Origin: Perkinsus marinus ATCC 50983
Lineage: Eukaryota > Perkinsozoa > Perkinsida > Perkinsidae
DNA: 64,000 nt
Assembly (NCBI RefSeq): GCF_000006405.1
Contig: NW_003205333.1
Coordinates: forward strand, 177,494 to 241,493
Direction: 5' to 3'
Shown here: piece after piece, positions 30,578-43,301 of the stretch
How the letters are laid out: each line of letters begins with the position of its first letter
Position numbering within the stretch: position 1 is the stretch's first letter
Position numbers and translations under genes: made by a program
Notes under the pieces: model-generated
Database searches by the model: none
The model's input: only the letters and a program-made list of their open reading frames with translations
What the model was told of the DNA's origin: nothing

Positions 30578-33218
30578 CTATACGGGTGACTTCACAAAAA
30601 CTATTCGATACCACTCCTTTTCCAATTCTCGATATTCACAGTGACAGCCTACCCTTCTTAAACAATCATCCACAACTTTCGAAGTGGGCCCGTTGTAATC
30701 CTCGGCGATCAAGCCTGTTGGCCTTGAGCTCATCCAGCACACATCACTCATAGTCTCAAGAGGCCGCTCATCATTGTCCACGACCGACACCAGCAATGGT
30801 GGGGTAGAGACGAAGCAGGCTGAACATAGAGAACGCCACTGGCAATGCGCCCAACGAGGAAGGGAGGGGGCCTGCCTTCATTCGGAGCTATAATGGCTTT
30901 AGTCCGTCTGTCTTGGTCGTGTACTCTATCATAGGCGAAGTAAGCACTAATGGCAGCAAGGGAGATGAACCAAATATTAGAGCACTGACAAGCCGTATGG
31001 ATCTCAATCCATCCACGATACTTTCACTCACCCATGCAACTATTGACTTCAGCGTTTCCCCTGGATCAGATGTCGACGATCTTGGCGCGGAGTCTGAGAC
31101 CAGTTACAGGTCGACCGGTCTAGCACTAGTGGAGATTCACTTTGTTGTCTCTGCACCAGAGAGGCGGTCCCTACAGGTGGTGCTGTTGTAGTAGTAGTAT
31201 CCATCATGGACTCGTTGGCTGACAGAAACTTACCCTCCTCGGCAGAACTGATACTTCCATGCTACCTGACACTCTCCCCCTATCCCAGTCGCTGTGAGAG
31301 GGCGCTGGACGGGCAACGTCTAATAATACAAATCATGTTAAGAATTGCCTCCAAAGAGCCGTACTCAGAATGCTCATCGCTAGAGGCAACTCAACCACTG
31401 CTTCCTCGTCCTCACTATCATCATCATCATCTTCCTCCTCTTCAAAATCTGCCGATTCATCATGTCGTGGTTCGACTTCCATGAAATTAGCACCGATCTG
31501 GTATAGCAACACTTGACAAAGCTAAGGCTCAGTCGATTACGTTGTCGGAGATGCCCTCAGAGTCCATGATGCGCCTCAAGGCTGGACCCGGCAGCTTGAG
31601 GCCTATCGATAGCGATAAGCCTAGGACCAGGAGTACTGGTGATGGTAATAATAACATGATATGAATATTGGCTATAGAGAGCGTTCATCTTCACCATTGG
31701 TCAACTACAGACAGTTACGGTACTCAGTAAAGCATGCACACACAAAGTCAAATCAGCGATACTACTTGCCTAAGGGCCTCTGCAAACTCGTCAGCTCTCT
31801 GAACAGGACGATCAAGTGACGCCCTTTTCGATTCGATCATTCCTACTTCATTATGAATGTAAGCCGAATAAGCCCTCTCGACTGCTGCCAGGCGAGAGGC
31901 ATCTTCCTCCAGCTCCAACAGGAGCAACAACGATACTTGATCCGCGTTAGTGATAAGATCCTAATAGAGGGGATATTATCACCAGCATGCCATGGACCAG
32001 CCCAGTACATGGTCCAAGAGTCCTGATATGATACAGCGCAAGTGGGACTTCAACAGTGAGCGATGTAGTTCGTTAAACCTTCCCTCAGGCGTGATCTCGT
32101 TGCGTGAGGGACAGCGCTGATAATGCTCTCCCTCTACTGCACTTGGATCGCGCACTGGGATTTCCGATGGTGACGATTCTGAATCGGGATGGTTTGTAAA
32201 ACATTTGGTTCCTGGCGGGTTCACCATTCTCAGCTGGCGACCCGGGTTCGATCCCCGGGTCCGCCTCTGGCCAGTCATTGGCCCTTTCCAGCTCTTCATA
32301 ATTCGGCGTAGCGTCCCACGTGTGTGGATCAATAGGGAAGGCAGTAGCCCACCAAGGGAAGCCATCGGACTCTGGAGGCTCCACTCGTCTACTCCTCCTA
32401 CTATGGGTCGGCCCCGATGCTGATCTGGCCCGAAGCCGACGCGAGTTGATAATGGCCGGTGCGGCAGACCTGAGCTTGGCATTAACAGTGCTGGAGTAAG
32501 TGTTCGCTTTCCTCAGCTCGAGAGTTTCTTCACTAATTATGGGAGTTCACATACGACTTCGGGTAGAAATGTACAGAAATCAACGAGAATTCCGAAAATT
32601 TCCTCAGAATTTTCATGTTGCCACCACTGCGTATGGAAAGGTAACCTAATTCGGACAAAGACACTCTTACCTCGGTCGAAAGGAGGTCCTCGAGCCACTT
32701 CTACTTGGGGTCGATGCTGAAGGCAATAGAGACTACACGATGAATGCAACCCGCCCTTACCGTAAGGGCTGGTAGTTGCCCGGCTAGAGGGACGCTTTAC
32801 TGGGCTACAGGATCGACAGTCATCGAAAAAGGTAGGACGATGCGTACTAAAGGGACCTTTGGAGAGCTCACTGTAAGGAAGGACTTACCGAAGTCCACTG
32901 GCAGCCTCAGTGATGGTAGGTTTGGCCTTCCGAGAGGAGGTCGCGAAGGACATGTACCCACGTCTACAGCCAGGAGTATTGGTAGACATTGGTCCTACTC
33001 CTCTCTCGTACATGGCCATGGCCTAAGGACAGTATGATGTGGAAAAGGAATGGTAACGATTTTGTTACTTCAGCAAAGGTGTGTTCCTTCTGCACAGCCC
33101 CTCTCCTGCGTGGGGACGTTGACCTGTGGCCGAGACATGTGAGCCCAGTGGCTCCAGTGCAGCTAGGGCAGTAGTACGTGGCACCATCGCCACCGTAGTA
33201 GTACAGAAGGCTGTCCAT
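30578..33218 (-). CDS. Unrecognised multi-exon protein with a membrane segment and acidic region
   Basis: Consistent minus-strand exons with GTAAGT-like donors can be followed from ATG 33218. Exon 1 reads MDSLLYYYGGDGATYYCPSC, and the next has AMAMYERGVGPMSTNTPGC and KAKPTITEAASGLR. Ser/Arg-rich parts, EPPESDGFPWWATAFPIDPH and FNELHRSLLKSHLRCIISGL follow. Next are DLITNADQVSLLLLLELEED with ASRLAAVERAYSAYIHNEVG, and a hydrophobic segment MLLLPSPVLLVLGLSLSIGL. Then come LPGPALRRIMDSEGISDN, an acidic run ADFEEEEDDDDDSEDEEAVV, and a final exon LETMSDVCWMSSRPTGLIAE...EKEWYRIVFVKSPV-stop. No family is recognised. Exon borders between 30.8 and 31.3 kb are unsure. One intron holds a family B repeat and another a tRNA-like element. 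Confidence 0.5.
32215..32275 (+). repeat. tRNA-like (SINE-type) hairpin element in an intron
   Basis: GGCGACCCGGG and CCCGGGTCCGCC form a strong stem around a TTCGATC loop, so it includes a B-box TpsiC arm. It is antisense to the host gene, unlike the glutaminase copies. Confidence 0.5.
32490..32650 (+). repeat. Family B MITE copy in an intron
   Basis: It has GTGCTGGAGTAAGTGTTCGC at the left end, CTTTCCTCAGCTCGAGAGTT, then AAAATTTCCTCAGAATTTTC. The right end is diverged. Confidence 0.6.
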
Positions 33219-33448
33219 TCAAAGGGCGATCGATCGGCGATGCTGGAATGGATCTTGCGCGGAAGGCGGAGCGAAGCGCGTTTTGTTTTGCATTTTTCAA
33301 ATCAACTCGCCTCAGTAGCCTTTGGGCAAGTGTAAGCTTAGAGTGAACATTTGGAAAGCATTTACCATCGCATGAGTGTTTCGTTATCAGTAGGAGGAGG
33401 GAGGATGTGTTCCGGATTAGTTTGTCCATCAACTCGACAGCTATCATC

Positions 33449-36400
33449 ATGGGAAAGGCTGCCAAGGCAAAGAAAGCCGCTAAGTTGACCCCTGACCAAA
33501 GAAGGGCCGCTGAGATGGACGATGATGCTTTCCCCAACGACTTCGTTATGGATGGTGCTGGGAACATGCTCAACCGAAGGGACGTTATACAGGCCCTTAG
33601 TGAACGGGTTGAGGTTATTGACGGCAAGGATGCTACTTTCGTAATACCATCCTTTCCCTTTCTCTAAGCAGAATCATTGCTATGCTCAGGTGAGTAAAGT
33701 GAGGCCCACTGGAGGTACAAGGGTCTTCGGGAAGAGCTCTGAATGTATATTCACCAATATGGGCGACTTCCGGTCCACCCTGGGCTTTGGTTTTGTCCAG
33801 TGTCCTCAGACCACAGAATGTGTCACACTTCGGCTCAGACTGACGTCCCAGGTACAGCGCGGGTGTTGGTAGTGTTTATGCTTACCGTAACTGCAGATCA
33901 TTACGCTGGTGTATGATCCCGATGAGGAAGAAGCCGCTACGGTCACTGATGAGGTATTGCCGATTAAGGAGGGCGAGCAGCCTCAAAAGCTCAAATTCAG
34001 AGAGTAAGGTTTGGATCACTTCCCACTACTATTATTGCTACTATGGTGCGCTCCCTAGGTACGCTTTCGATGATGTGGTCTCCTATACTGGCGACCCTAG
34101 CATCAGCCACGTTCGCCTCGTGAACTATGCTGATGTCCAAGTTCCCAAGCAAGAGGACATCCACGATGAGCTCCCCTACGTGGACGTCAGGTTGGGTAGT
34201 AGACCATTCCTGTCGACTTGTGTCGGTGATGGTATTGATAGGCACTGCGGGCCGACTCATCTTTGTCCGCCCTGATTTCACACATACTATGTGTACGAAG
34301 TTGTTGTTGTCGCAAATCAAAAAGCAAGCCACTGATACTGCCACGCTGGTGGCTGAGCAGGAGGCCAACGAGAAAAGGAGAGTAGAGAACATCAGAGCTG
34401 GGTAGGCCTTAACTTGGCGATACCCTCAGAGGACCATTTTCCTTATGCAGGTACGTCCCCCCGACCGGCCTAGAGGCCTATTCTATGTCCGTGCCAGAGG
34501 GAGGCATCAAATGCGACGATAATGCACTTACAGTAGAAGGCCTGAACATCTCCGCACCGCGGCAACAGTTGTTCGTGGACGCTAGCTTTAGGATAGTGCA
34601 GGGCCACAGGTGAGGGCGGCGGAAATTCATCGAGGTGCGGTATGTATTTATTGTTGTCAGATATGGTCTGCTTGGCCCTAATGGTTATGGTAAGACCACG
34701 TTGTTGAGGCATATCCAGCACGGGGCCATACCGGTGTCGGAATCGTGGGATGTGTTCCTGGTCGAACAAGAGGCTCATGCTACAGACTCAAAGGTCATTG
34801 ACGAGGTCCTTAGTGCTGATGCTACTACAGTGAAGTTGATGAAAGCGGAGGAGGATATAATGAAGCAGTTGGACGAGGCGGCTGATGACGAGGCTAAGGC
34901 CGCTGATACTGAGAACATCCTCAAACTACAGGATCAGCTCGAGGAGATCATTAAGGACCTCTCTGCTCGGGAGGCTGATAAGCAGGAGGCTAAGGTTAGG
35001 AAGATCCTGGCTGGTCTTGGATTCACCCCGGAGTAATAGCATCGAAGTCGTGGGTGTGTGCACTGTGTGGTCTTCAGAGACCAGGAGAAGCCAGTACGGC
35101 AGTTTTCGGGAGGTTGGCGTATGCGAGTATCACTAGCTAGGGCATTGTTCATGCAACCTAAGCTGCTGATGTTGGATGAACCTACCAACCATTTGGATCT
35201 GGACGCGGTCTTGTGGTGAGTTCCCTTGCGGCTAGTGTGCTTGGCTACATCACATGACTATGGGTGGAAAAATCAATGAAAAATTTATTCGGCGAATTCC
35301 TTCATCAACACGCGTGGTTGACTATGTGCGCATTTTCCTACGTTGTCGTATTTTAGGTTGGACCACTACTTAGCCGAAGAGTATCCCTTCACTGTCCTCG
35401 TTGTGAGTCACGATGCAGACTTCCTGGACAGCGTCTGTACTGATATCATCTCAGTGGAGAATAAGAAGTTGTTACAGTAGGATGGACCTCAAACTCTCCC
35501 TTCTAGTAGGACGTGGAATCCTCTGTAGATACCGTGGAGGCTATACTGATTTTCAAAGGATGCACGAACAGCAGTTTGCTAAGCAAACTAAGGAGTGGGA
35601 TTTGCTCCAACGGCAGTTGAAGAACTGCAAGAGCAAGGCGGATCGCGAGGCTCTGTTGAAGAAGAACGCTCATATCACAAAGCCGGTCGAATACAGGGTT
35701 AAGTTTAACCTCAAGGGCCAGGGGCAAGATGATCGTCTCGGGGGGCTGGGGCTTCGGGATGTTTCCTTCTCCTACTCTGGGAAGACACCGTTCATCCTCA
35801 ACCATGTCGAATTCGGTGTTGATTGCACCTCGAGAATCGCAGTAGTTGGTGCTAACGGCTCGGGCAAGTCCACTTTCCTCAAACTTCTCACTTCTGAGCT
35901 GGAGCCTACTGAGGGCGAGATCATGGCCAACCACGGCCTCAGGGTGGAGCTCTTCTCCCAGCATTTTGAGGAAAAGTTGGACCTTGCGCTCACTCCAGTA
36001 GAGCAAATACTGCAAGTCGGACGAGGCCTTCCTGGTGCAGAAGCAGTGAAGACCCCCGAAAAGGCCCGGCAGATCTTGGGTCGTTACGGCCTGCCGTCTG
36101 AGTCACACGTGAAACATATTGGTAATCTGTCTGGTGGGCAGAAGGCTCGTGTAGCGTTCGCCCTCCTGGGCCTGCGAGCGCCCCATCTTCTCATTCTCGA
36201 TGAGCCTACGAACCATTTGGATATCGAGACCGTGGAGGCTCTCATTGACAGCTTGGAGGAATACGTACGTGGGAAGGTTGTTGTTGTTGGTACTGGTTGT
36301 TTTTCAGGATGGGGGCGTGGTCGTGGTTTCCCATGATGCCAGGCTGATCAAGAGTTTAGATTGCGAGATGTGGATTTGTTCTGATGGTACGGTATGGCGA

Positions 36401-37876
36401 TTCGGGGGGAATTTCGACAAGTACCGAAATAGAGTATTGGCTGAAGTTGAGGCTCGCGAGAGGAGAGTTGAACAGCAGATGGAAGCGAATAGGAAGTCTA
36501 AGCTGGAGAGGCATGCGGCACGGTTGGGCCGGAAGAGGGCGGAAAGCGCTCATGTGGCCGCGGAGGCTCAGAAGAAGGCTGAGGCAGAGGCGGCTGCTGG
36601 TAGTAGTCAGCCGGCTAAGCTGGAGTTGACGGGGCCTAAGAACGGGAAGAAGGCAAAGCTGGGGATAGCTGCGATGATGGATGAGGCCCGCAAGAAGAGG
36701 AAGGAGGAGTCTAAGAAGAAAAGGATGCAGGAGCAGAAGGAAAAGGAGGAGGTAGTGAAGTGTGATAAGGACGGAGCGGTGTTGATTTCGATTCGAATTT
36801 ACTAGGCTTGGACTGTCATTATTTTGATGGAATAATTGCATTCAGAAGTGTGGTAAAGGGAGAGATTTGTTTTTTTAGGAGGCTGCGTTGGCGACTAAAG
36901 CTGTAGTAGCTTCCGAGCCAATCGTGAGCAAGGCTGAGAAGAACCGGTCGAAGGAGGTTGAGTCTGTTAGTGAGGAGGTAGTAGGGGTAGTTGTTGTTGT
37001 TTTTGGGAGGATTTGAGGGAGTTATGGTAGGCTAGTGATGAGGTTGAGGAGAAAAAGCATCATCGTCATCATCATCACCATCATAAGGATGAGAAGGAAA
37101 AGAAGGAGAAGAAGAAGTCGAAAAAGGACAAGGAGGGTGATGATAAGGAGGAGAAAAGGAAGAAAAAGAAGGAGAAAAAAGAAAAGAAAAGTAAACGGAA
37201 GGAAAAGGAAGAGGAGGCTGTTGTGGTAAGTGTCTGGAATACCTTGTCACTTACGACTCATGGTGACGGCTTTTCAGGAGGAGGAAGAAGAGGAAGAGGA
37301 GGACAGCGACTTGGATTTAGCAATGTACGGTGCATCGAGAGGTAGTTCCTGCTGGGCCTACCATTCCTCTTTCAGGTTTGCTGGGGGTAAGGCTCGACAG
37401 CAAGCCGCCGCCGCCGCTGAGGCTGATGTTGAATCCTCGGATAGTGAGGAGGATAGTGATGATGATGATGATGAGGATGCCTTCCTTGCTCAGTACTGCC
37501 ACCACCCTCTCATTCATCTATTGTGTGCTTACAGGTTCGCCAAGCAGAATAAGAAAAAGAAGGGCCGACGAGCTCCTACCCCACCTCCTCCTGAGTCTGA
37601 TTCGGATGATGAAGAGGACGATGAAGAGGACGATGAAGAGGACGATGAAGATCCTTTTCTTGCCCAGTGAGGGTCTCAGTTGGCCCAGGATTGAACCGCG
37701 ACCATTGTTACTTCAGATTCGCCAAGAAGAACAATAGTCGGGGAGGTCGAAAGGTTGCTACGGAGGAATCTGATGATGACGAGGACTCGGCCGCTGCCGT
37801 TGTTGAGTTCAAGCACGAAGAGGTTGTTGATGATAAGCCCAGCAAGGGCAAGTCGAAGGGGCGTAGGAGGCGATAA
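33449..37876 (+). CDS. ABCF-type ATPase (GCN20/ABCF1-like) with long charged C-terminal tail
   Basis: Soluble twin-ABC ATPases of this family act on ribosomes in translation control. The N-terminus is [20 protein letters not shown], then [23 protein letters not shown]1 has Walker [12 protein letters not shown], signature [20 protein letters not shown] and Walker [22 protein letters not shown]2 has [16 protein letters not shown], signature [20 protein letters not shown] and [32 protein letters not shown] follows. The linker between them is charged. After NBD2 a Lys/Glu-rich helix continues through further short exons. These encode a His-rich run (HHRHHHHHH), KEKE stretches and three acidic Asp/Glu blocks, ending [10 protein letters not shown]-stop. 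The tail exons are in phase with the ATPase exons and no new start signal lies between, so I treat them as one gene. Confidence 0.88.
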
Positions 37877-38201
37877 GCTCATGCGGCTTTCTTATATCCA
37901 CTGACTGCTCTGCTACTAATGTATCCATCCATTGCTATTATATTCACGTCTGTTTCTCCGATGGACAGTAGGGAGTTGTGTTTAAGTCCAGTGAGAGGCT
38001 GGGGTAGGGCAGGAGCAGTTTGAGCTTACTGCTCAGATTTTGGTGCCTGAGCAGTAGGCTCAAAACTGTGACTCACAGTTAGGGTAGCCCTTTTCCGTGT
38101 CGTTTGGAATTGGAGTTTGTGAGCGTTGAGGAAATGCAAGAATAGCAAGATGGCGGTAGTCCGCCCTACTGCGACTAACACGTCTCCTCTTGCTCTTCGT
38201 A

Positions 38202-41200
38202 ATGGGAGGAACCAAAAAGGATGATAACATCCGAGTGGCCATTCGCATGCGGCCCTTTAACGAGCGTGAGAAGGCTCTAGGGTCGACTCAGGCAGTAGTT
38301 GTCCAAGGGAACGCATGTACGACGCCTTTCCTGAGGCAACCACCAAACCCCAGAGGGGGGCTTATGGTTAGGTCAAGTCGTTGGGGAAGTTCCTAAGGAG
38401 AACAATAAGGCGACGGGAAGGGCCCCTGCAGCTGGCAAGACCTTCTTCTACGATTACGCTTATGACAGCACTGACAACGCCTCCTCGAAACCAGCTTCCA
38501 ACGCATCGGTAAGTGCTGCTACTGGTGGAGTGTATATAGTCGAGTTTCAGCTGTATGATGATATAGGGAAGGTCATCCTCGACAACGCCATGGACGGCTA
38601 CAATGGGTGTCTGTTCGCCTATGGGCAAACAGGCAGTGGGAAGAGTTATAGCATGTTGGGCGGCTCGGGAGATCCAGGTGAGGTTGGATGTACCGTCTGA
38701 GGAGGGCATGGTCGTAGTAGGGATGATACCAAGGCTGACCAATGCTCTATTTGCTAAAGTTAGCCATGCCGATCCTAAGTACCCGCAGACACACGTGTGG
38801 GTATCCTATTTGGAAATCTACAACGAGAAGTTGAGGGACCTCCTGGCAGCTGGTGATGATGATGGCAATGGTGAGGGGGCGTGCTTAGGGATCGGTAGTG
38901 ACTCCCTTTTCTATAGAAGAGGGCCTGTCTGTGTACGACAAGGCGGGACAGGGCGTAATAATATCGGGGGCAGTTGAGGCTGCTGTGGAGTCCTTGAAGG
39001 ACGTTAAAGGCCTGTTGGACTTTGGTAACGCTCGGAGGTAGTGTTGAATTAGTACCACACTTCCGTCACTTCGTCCTTTGTAAGGGCTGTGGGAGCCACT
39101 AACATGAATGCGGTCTCTTCTCGCTCGCATGCAGTGTTTACTCTAAGGGTTCAACGCGTGTGCTCTGATGGCGGTGGCGACCTTCACTCCAGGTGGGCAG
39201 TAGACCCCTAAGGTCTTTGTAGGGTCCCACCTTAGGATCAACCTAGTGGACTTGGCTGGTAGTGAGAGGCAGGCTAAGACACAGTCAGAAGGCAGTCGAC
39301 TTAAGGAGGGTATTGCTATCAACCAATCCTTATCAACACTAGCACAAGTAAAATACCACTGGCCCATGTGGGCTTCCATATTGTGGTGACAGGTGATAGC
39401 CCGGCTGTCTGAAGGCAAGGGCAAGGGACATGTACCCTTCCGTAACTCCAAGCTTACCTTCCTTTTGAGGGACTCCCTCTCGGGCAATAGCAAGACCTTC
39501 ATGGTAGGGCTGGGGACACAGGTGACACGTGTCACCACTTGGTCAGATCGCGGCAATCTCGCCATCAACATCGGAAATCTTCGAGACAGTGTCAACTCTA
39601 CGTTTCGCTACTTCTGTTAAGAAGGTCCAAACCTCAGCGGTGCAGAACCAGGCCGCGGTAAGACCTGATGAGGCTGAGTGCTTTGAGGTATTGGTCATAG
39701 GCGGGTACTGTGGATGCTATGAAACATGCTATGGAGGCGCTGAAGAAACAGTTGGCTGCTAAGGGCGTTGATGACCCCGACAGGATAGCAAAGGAGAAGG
39801 AACAGAATGAGGAAATTAAGAAATTGAAGGTATGAGTGGTACGGGCTTTCCGAGGCTCATCAGTGTTAACAGGCTGAGCTGGAGGCTAACAAACAGGAGA
39901 TATCGCTGATGCAGACAGACTTCCATGAACAGCTAAAGAAGAACAAACAGATGGCTAAGGAGAGGGAGGCTTACCTCAAGCAAAAGGGAATCAAACATGG
40001 GGTGAATGGAGGCTAACGGTGGTTGTATTGGTGATGGCTATTCTTGCAGGATGTGGTGGATAGGAAACACCCCTTCCTACTCAATGTTTCCTCGGACCCT
40101 CTCCTCAGTGGGAGTCTGGCCTGGTCCCTTCATGGTCATCATGAGTTCCTGGTCGGTAGTCATAAGCATAAATGCGCAGTAGGCTACCCGGGGGGGGGAC
40201 GAGCGGAGGGTCAGTAGTGAGGTGTGGTAGGTTGTGGTGAGAGGCCTGGGCATTCCCAACGATGAGCCCCTGTGCAAGTTCGTATGTCCTGAGGAGGGTA
40301 AGGTAGGGATACAGATGCTGTCAGAGAAGGGCTCAGTACAGCTGAATGGTCATCGACTTAAGGCTGGGGAAAAGCAGAAGCTGTAGTACATCGTTGATGA
40401 TGGAGGGTGGCCCTGATGATGGAAGTAGGCACCACATGGACAACATCCTTCTGGGCAAGGCCATTATGGTTCGACTGCACCTCCCTAACCATAAGGAGGA
40501 TAAGGACCTCACATTCGAGCAGGCAATGGCTCAGGTTGAAGGACAGGTCCCGGCCGAACTTGAATTCTACTTTGCTAAGGCCAAGGAAAGGTAAGTCTTG
40601 AGGTAAGCCTCAACGTTGTGGTATTCCCTCCTCACAGATGGGGTAGTGCTAGCAAGCAATACAAGGCTGTTGTTGAGTATGCTCTGAAGGACCTGTGGCC
40701 GTTAGTCGACGAGGCCAATGCGATATCCGAAGACCTCTTCCCTGTTAGACCGTAAGGCCCACTATAGCTACCTGTTGTGAGGTGTACTGCAGATACAAGT
40801 ACACCATTGAGATATTCGTTGACCATGTGCAGGCTGAGGGCCAACAGTCTGATTTCCATCCAGCTGATATCGTCAATGTTCGGATGTCCAGGTTGGAGAA
40901 ACCCGACACCAAGAACTACAAATCTGTGTGTAAGTTCACGTTCGAGGAATCCTTCATGCCGCATACATTATTCACTTTTGTGATTTCCCAAGCGACCTCG
41001 GCATACAGTGGAGTTTCATCCGTCTTACGTGGCGTGTGAAAACCCCGATATTCGCGCCATGCAGTAGTCGTAAAATATCACGAGTAAAACTCCAGTATTG
41101 TCACTTTACGGTGAAGTGGAATGATCGAAGGCTCGTGTTAGGCACATGGTCTCTGGAGCAGCTGGAGGGGCGTGTCGAAGTGATGAGGGAGATATTCCAC

Positions 41201-41515
41201 AAGTTCAACGAGTTGCCTCCCGAGAAGAGGGCCAAGAAATGTGGAATATCAGTACGTTACTCACCCCGACATCAACGATTAGCTTTCACTCTATAGCCAC
41301 CAAGCAATGGAGGTCTCGTGGACTTATGCCTTCCGAAGGACAGAGACCCTTGGTTGCCTCATGGTATTGTGAAAACGACAGAAGTTCAAATTGTACATGA
41401 CCAGCCTGCACCTGTAAGTTTGCTCATTCTCTCAAGCTCATTCTACCATTAGTACGTTCGAGCAAAGGCTACCGACTGGCGTGCTTGGCTGTGCTTTGGT
41501 GGCAGAAAGAAGTGA
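38202..41515 (+). CDS. Kinesin-3 (KIF1/UNC-104-like) with FHA domain
   Basis: Microtubule motor with an N-terminal motor domain. It has [40 protein letters not shown] (Walker A), [37 protein letters not shown] (switch I), [20 protein letters not shown] (switch II), [20 protein letters not shown] and [15 protein letters not shown] coiled coil follows ([24 protein letters not shown]). Next is an FHA-like domain: [51 protein letters not shown]. After that are [40 protein letters not shown] and [20 protein letters not shown]. The end, [20 protein letters not shown]-stop, has no PH domain, so it is shorter than animal KIF1A. One late intron carries a family A repeat. It starts 326 bp after the ABCF stop on the same strand. 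Cargo is unknown; vesicle transport is typical. Confidence 0.88.
41009..41094 (+). repeat. Family A MITE copy in a kinesin intron
   Basis: The ends are TGGAGTTTCATC and AAACTCCA. The core CCCGATATTCGCGCCATGCA and GTAGTCGTAAAATATC match the copy at 21075 closely. It lies between the SFMPH and WNDRRLVLG exons. Confidence 0.68.
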
Positions 41516-41872
41516 AGGCTTTAGCCTGGTTAGTATTCTAGGTGGTATTCCATGGAGATGTGCACATATATATATATACGTTGTCATCTACACAATGTTT
41601 TGTGTTGATGGTAAGTTGAATCTTTATAGTTGTTGGGGGAGTCAACATCAACACCATTTTGAAAAACTGCGACACTCATTTCAGTTCAATTTGGAAATAA
41701 GTGAATGAATTTCTAGAAATCAACCCTCAGAGATTCAGGCGAGCACACAACTGCACTCTAAAAACCAATTGTTATCGCGATTTGGCCAAACGGTGACTGT
41801 GTACGCAATACTAAGCAAGTACAGTAGAAACAACGTTGGAAAAATGAGCCTTAATCATGTTGGTAGTGTATC

Positions 41873-42701
41873 TCATCTAGACTCAACTTTTAACCTAGGG
41901 CAGATGTGCATAGCTTGCAATTCTTGGAACAACAATTTGCAAGCGAATGGCACACGTATGTTCACAATGTTCTCACTCACTATGAAAATAAGACAATCGG
42001 ACAATAAGGCAAAACGACTCCACTCACTTGCACTCTCAGACAGAGAACCGCATCGTCGACAAACGTAAGCTGTGAAGACATCACTCGAAAGCATAAGACG
42101 TCCTAGCAATACATTGGAGGCGTCATTGGAAAGCTCAAAGGCGTTCTTAATCTTACTAAGTAATCTCTTTCCATTTCTCCCAGACGAAGACCACCATCCT
42201 TCACTCGGCCTTCGGTGGGTTGTCGAGTGAGCTGATTGACGAGACCAGTAGAGCGAGCATGGATTTTATCCATAACCTGAACTTGATCAATGAGCAACCA
42301 GATGTGAGCGGCCACCTACCATATGGTCCAGTTTCTGGCAATAGTGAATCCGTCCCACGAAGATGTAACACTCGAGAGCCTCTCCTGTGACGCCTGATAT
42401 GATGTACTCCTTGACGCTGGGATGATGGAAACCGTGACAGATCAAATATTCAGTCATATGCTCTTTAGTCATAGTCCCACCAAATCCCGCACCATAAGAC
42501 CGTTCACCGTCGAGATCGCCAGCTTCACCAGATACACACTCCCGAGAAAAGATTGTAAACACGAATTATTCCCAATTTTCTTACAGTCGTTCGACTGGGT
42601 AAACCATGAGGATCCATAATAAGATTCGGACACCATCCCTTCTCCCCGAAAGGCACGCCCTCCTGGTCCACAACACCCTTCTGACCTTCATACCGTACTT
42701 T
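41873..42701 (-). pseudogene. RNA polymerase III second-largest subunit (RPC2), C-terminal remnant
   Basis: The minus strand encodes only the last fifth of RPC2. It reads [113 protein letters not shown]-like text and IRVPFACKLLFQELQAMHIC, ending PRLKVESR-stop. The pattern GMERD with [23 protein letters not shown] marks Pol III. Polymerase II and I versions differ. The usual GDKFxSRHGQKG catalytic strand is missing, as are the VGKxLEL link before SGEAG and the second CxxC of the zinc ribbon. No upstream RPC2 sequence occurs in the window. It is most likely a truncated pseudogene or displaced fragment. Confidence 0.78.
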
Positions 42702-43301
42702 GCGATATTAACCAGCTGGGCTGTTTGCCACAGGACATTGGGCATGTACTATGGTAGGCGAACAACGATGTAGAAAACGATCCAAAAACTGAGCATTTGA
42801 CTACAGCACAGTTTTCGTTTCACACTAACGTCAGTTGCCAAACCATAAGTTTCTACAACAGCCTTCATCCCTCTACGGATCTCTTCCACTTCAAGATAGA
42901 GGCTCATAGGCACATCACCCAGCTGGTCCCTGTAGATGCCATAACCTGGACTTCCTTTACCATTGCTGGCATTATCTACAATTGCGGTATCACGTATCGT
43001 TCACTTCCTCGTATGCTCAGGTCTATGAGAAAATTCGCCATTTAGGCTGTTTGCTTATGAGTAACAGCTTGAGTCATCTGCCGTAATAACATGGTCAAAA
43101 GTAGATGCTTCTAATCTGCCCAACTGCGGTGATATTGATGTGTTTTCCACGAAAAATCAAGCGTCGTTTGACTTGAACGATTATGGGTGCGGAATAAATT
43201 CACAAACGATTATATTCTGATAATCGTTCATTCACGAAGTGCGTAATTTATCCCGTCATCGTCACAAGATTAGTATTTGATTACCCCGGGCAGCAGTGCG
43301 C
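42702..43301. other. Unassigned stretch with one possible minus-strand exon
   Basis: A minus-strand frame near 42990-42790 reads GYGIYRDQLGDVPMSLYLEV, then EEIRRGMKAVVETYGLATD, which looks coding-like but is not RPC2 and has no family that I know. Near 43165-43230 two copies of AACGATTAT and an ATAATCGTT form a small hairpin. Confidence 0.35.

Noticed and set aside
32744-33037. Plus-strand frame of 97 codons
   Set aside because: It is antisense to well-formed minus-strand exons (AMAMYERGVGPMSTNTPGC) and has no domain.
36906-37250. Separate gene for the Lys/Glu/His-rich exons after ABCF
   Set aside because: The exons are in phase with the ABCF C-terminal helix, and no start codon context or spacing suggests a new gene. 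It is kept as a tail, with transcript confirmation needed.
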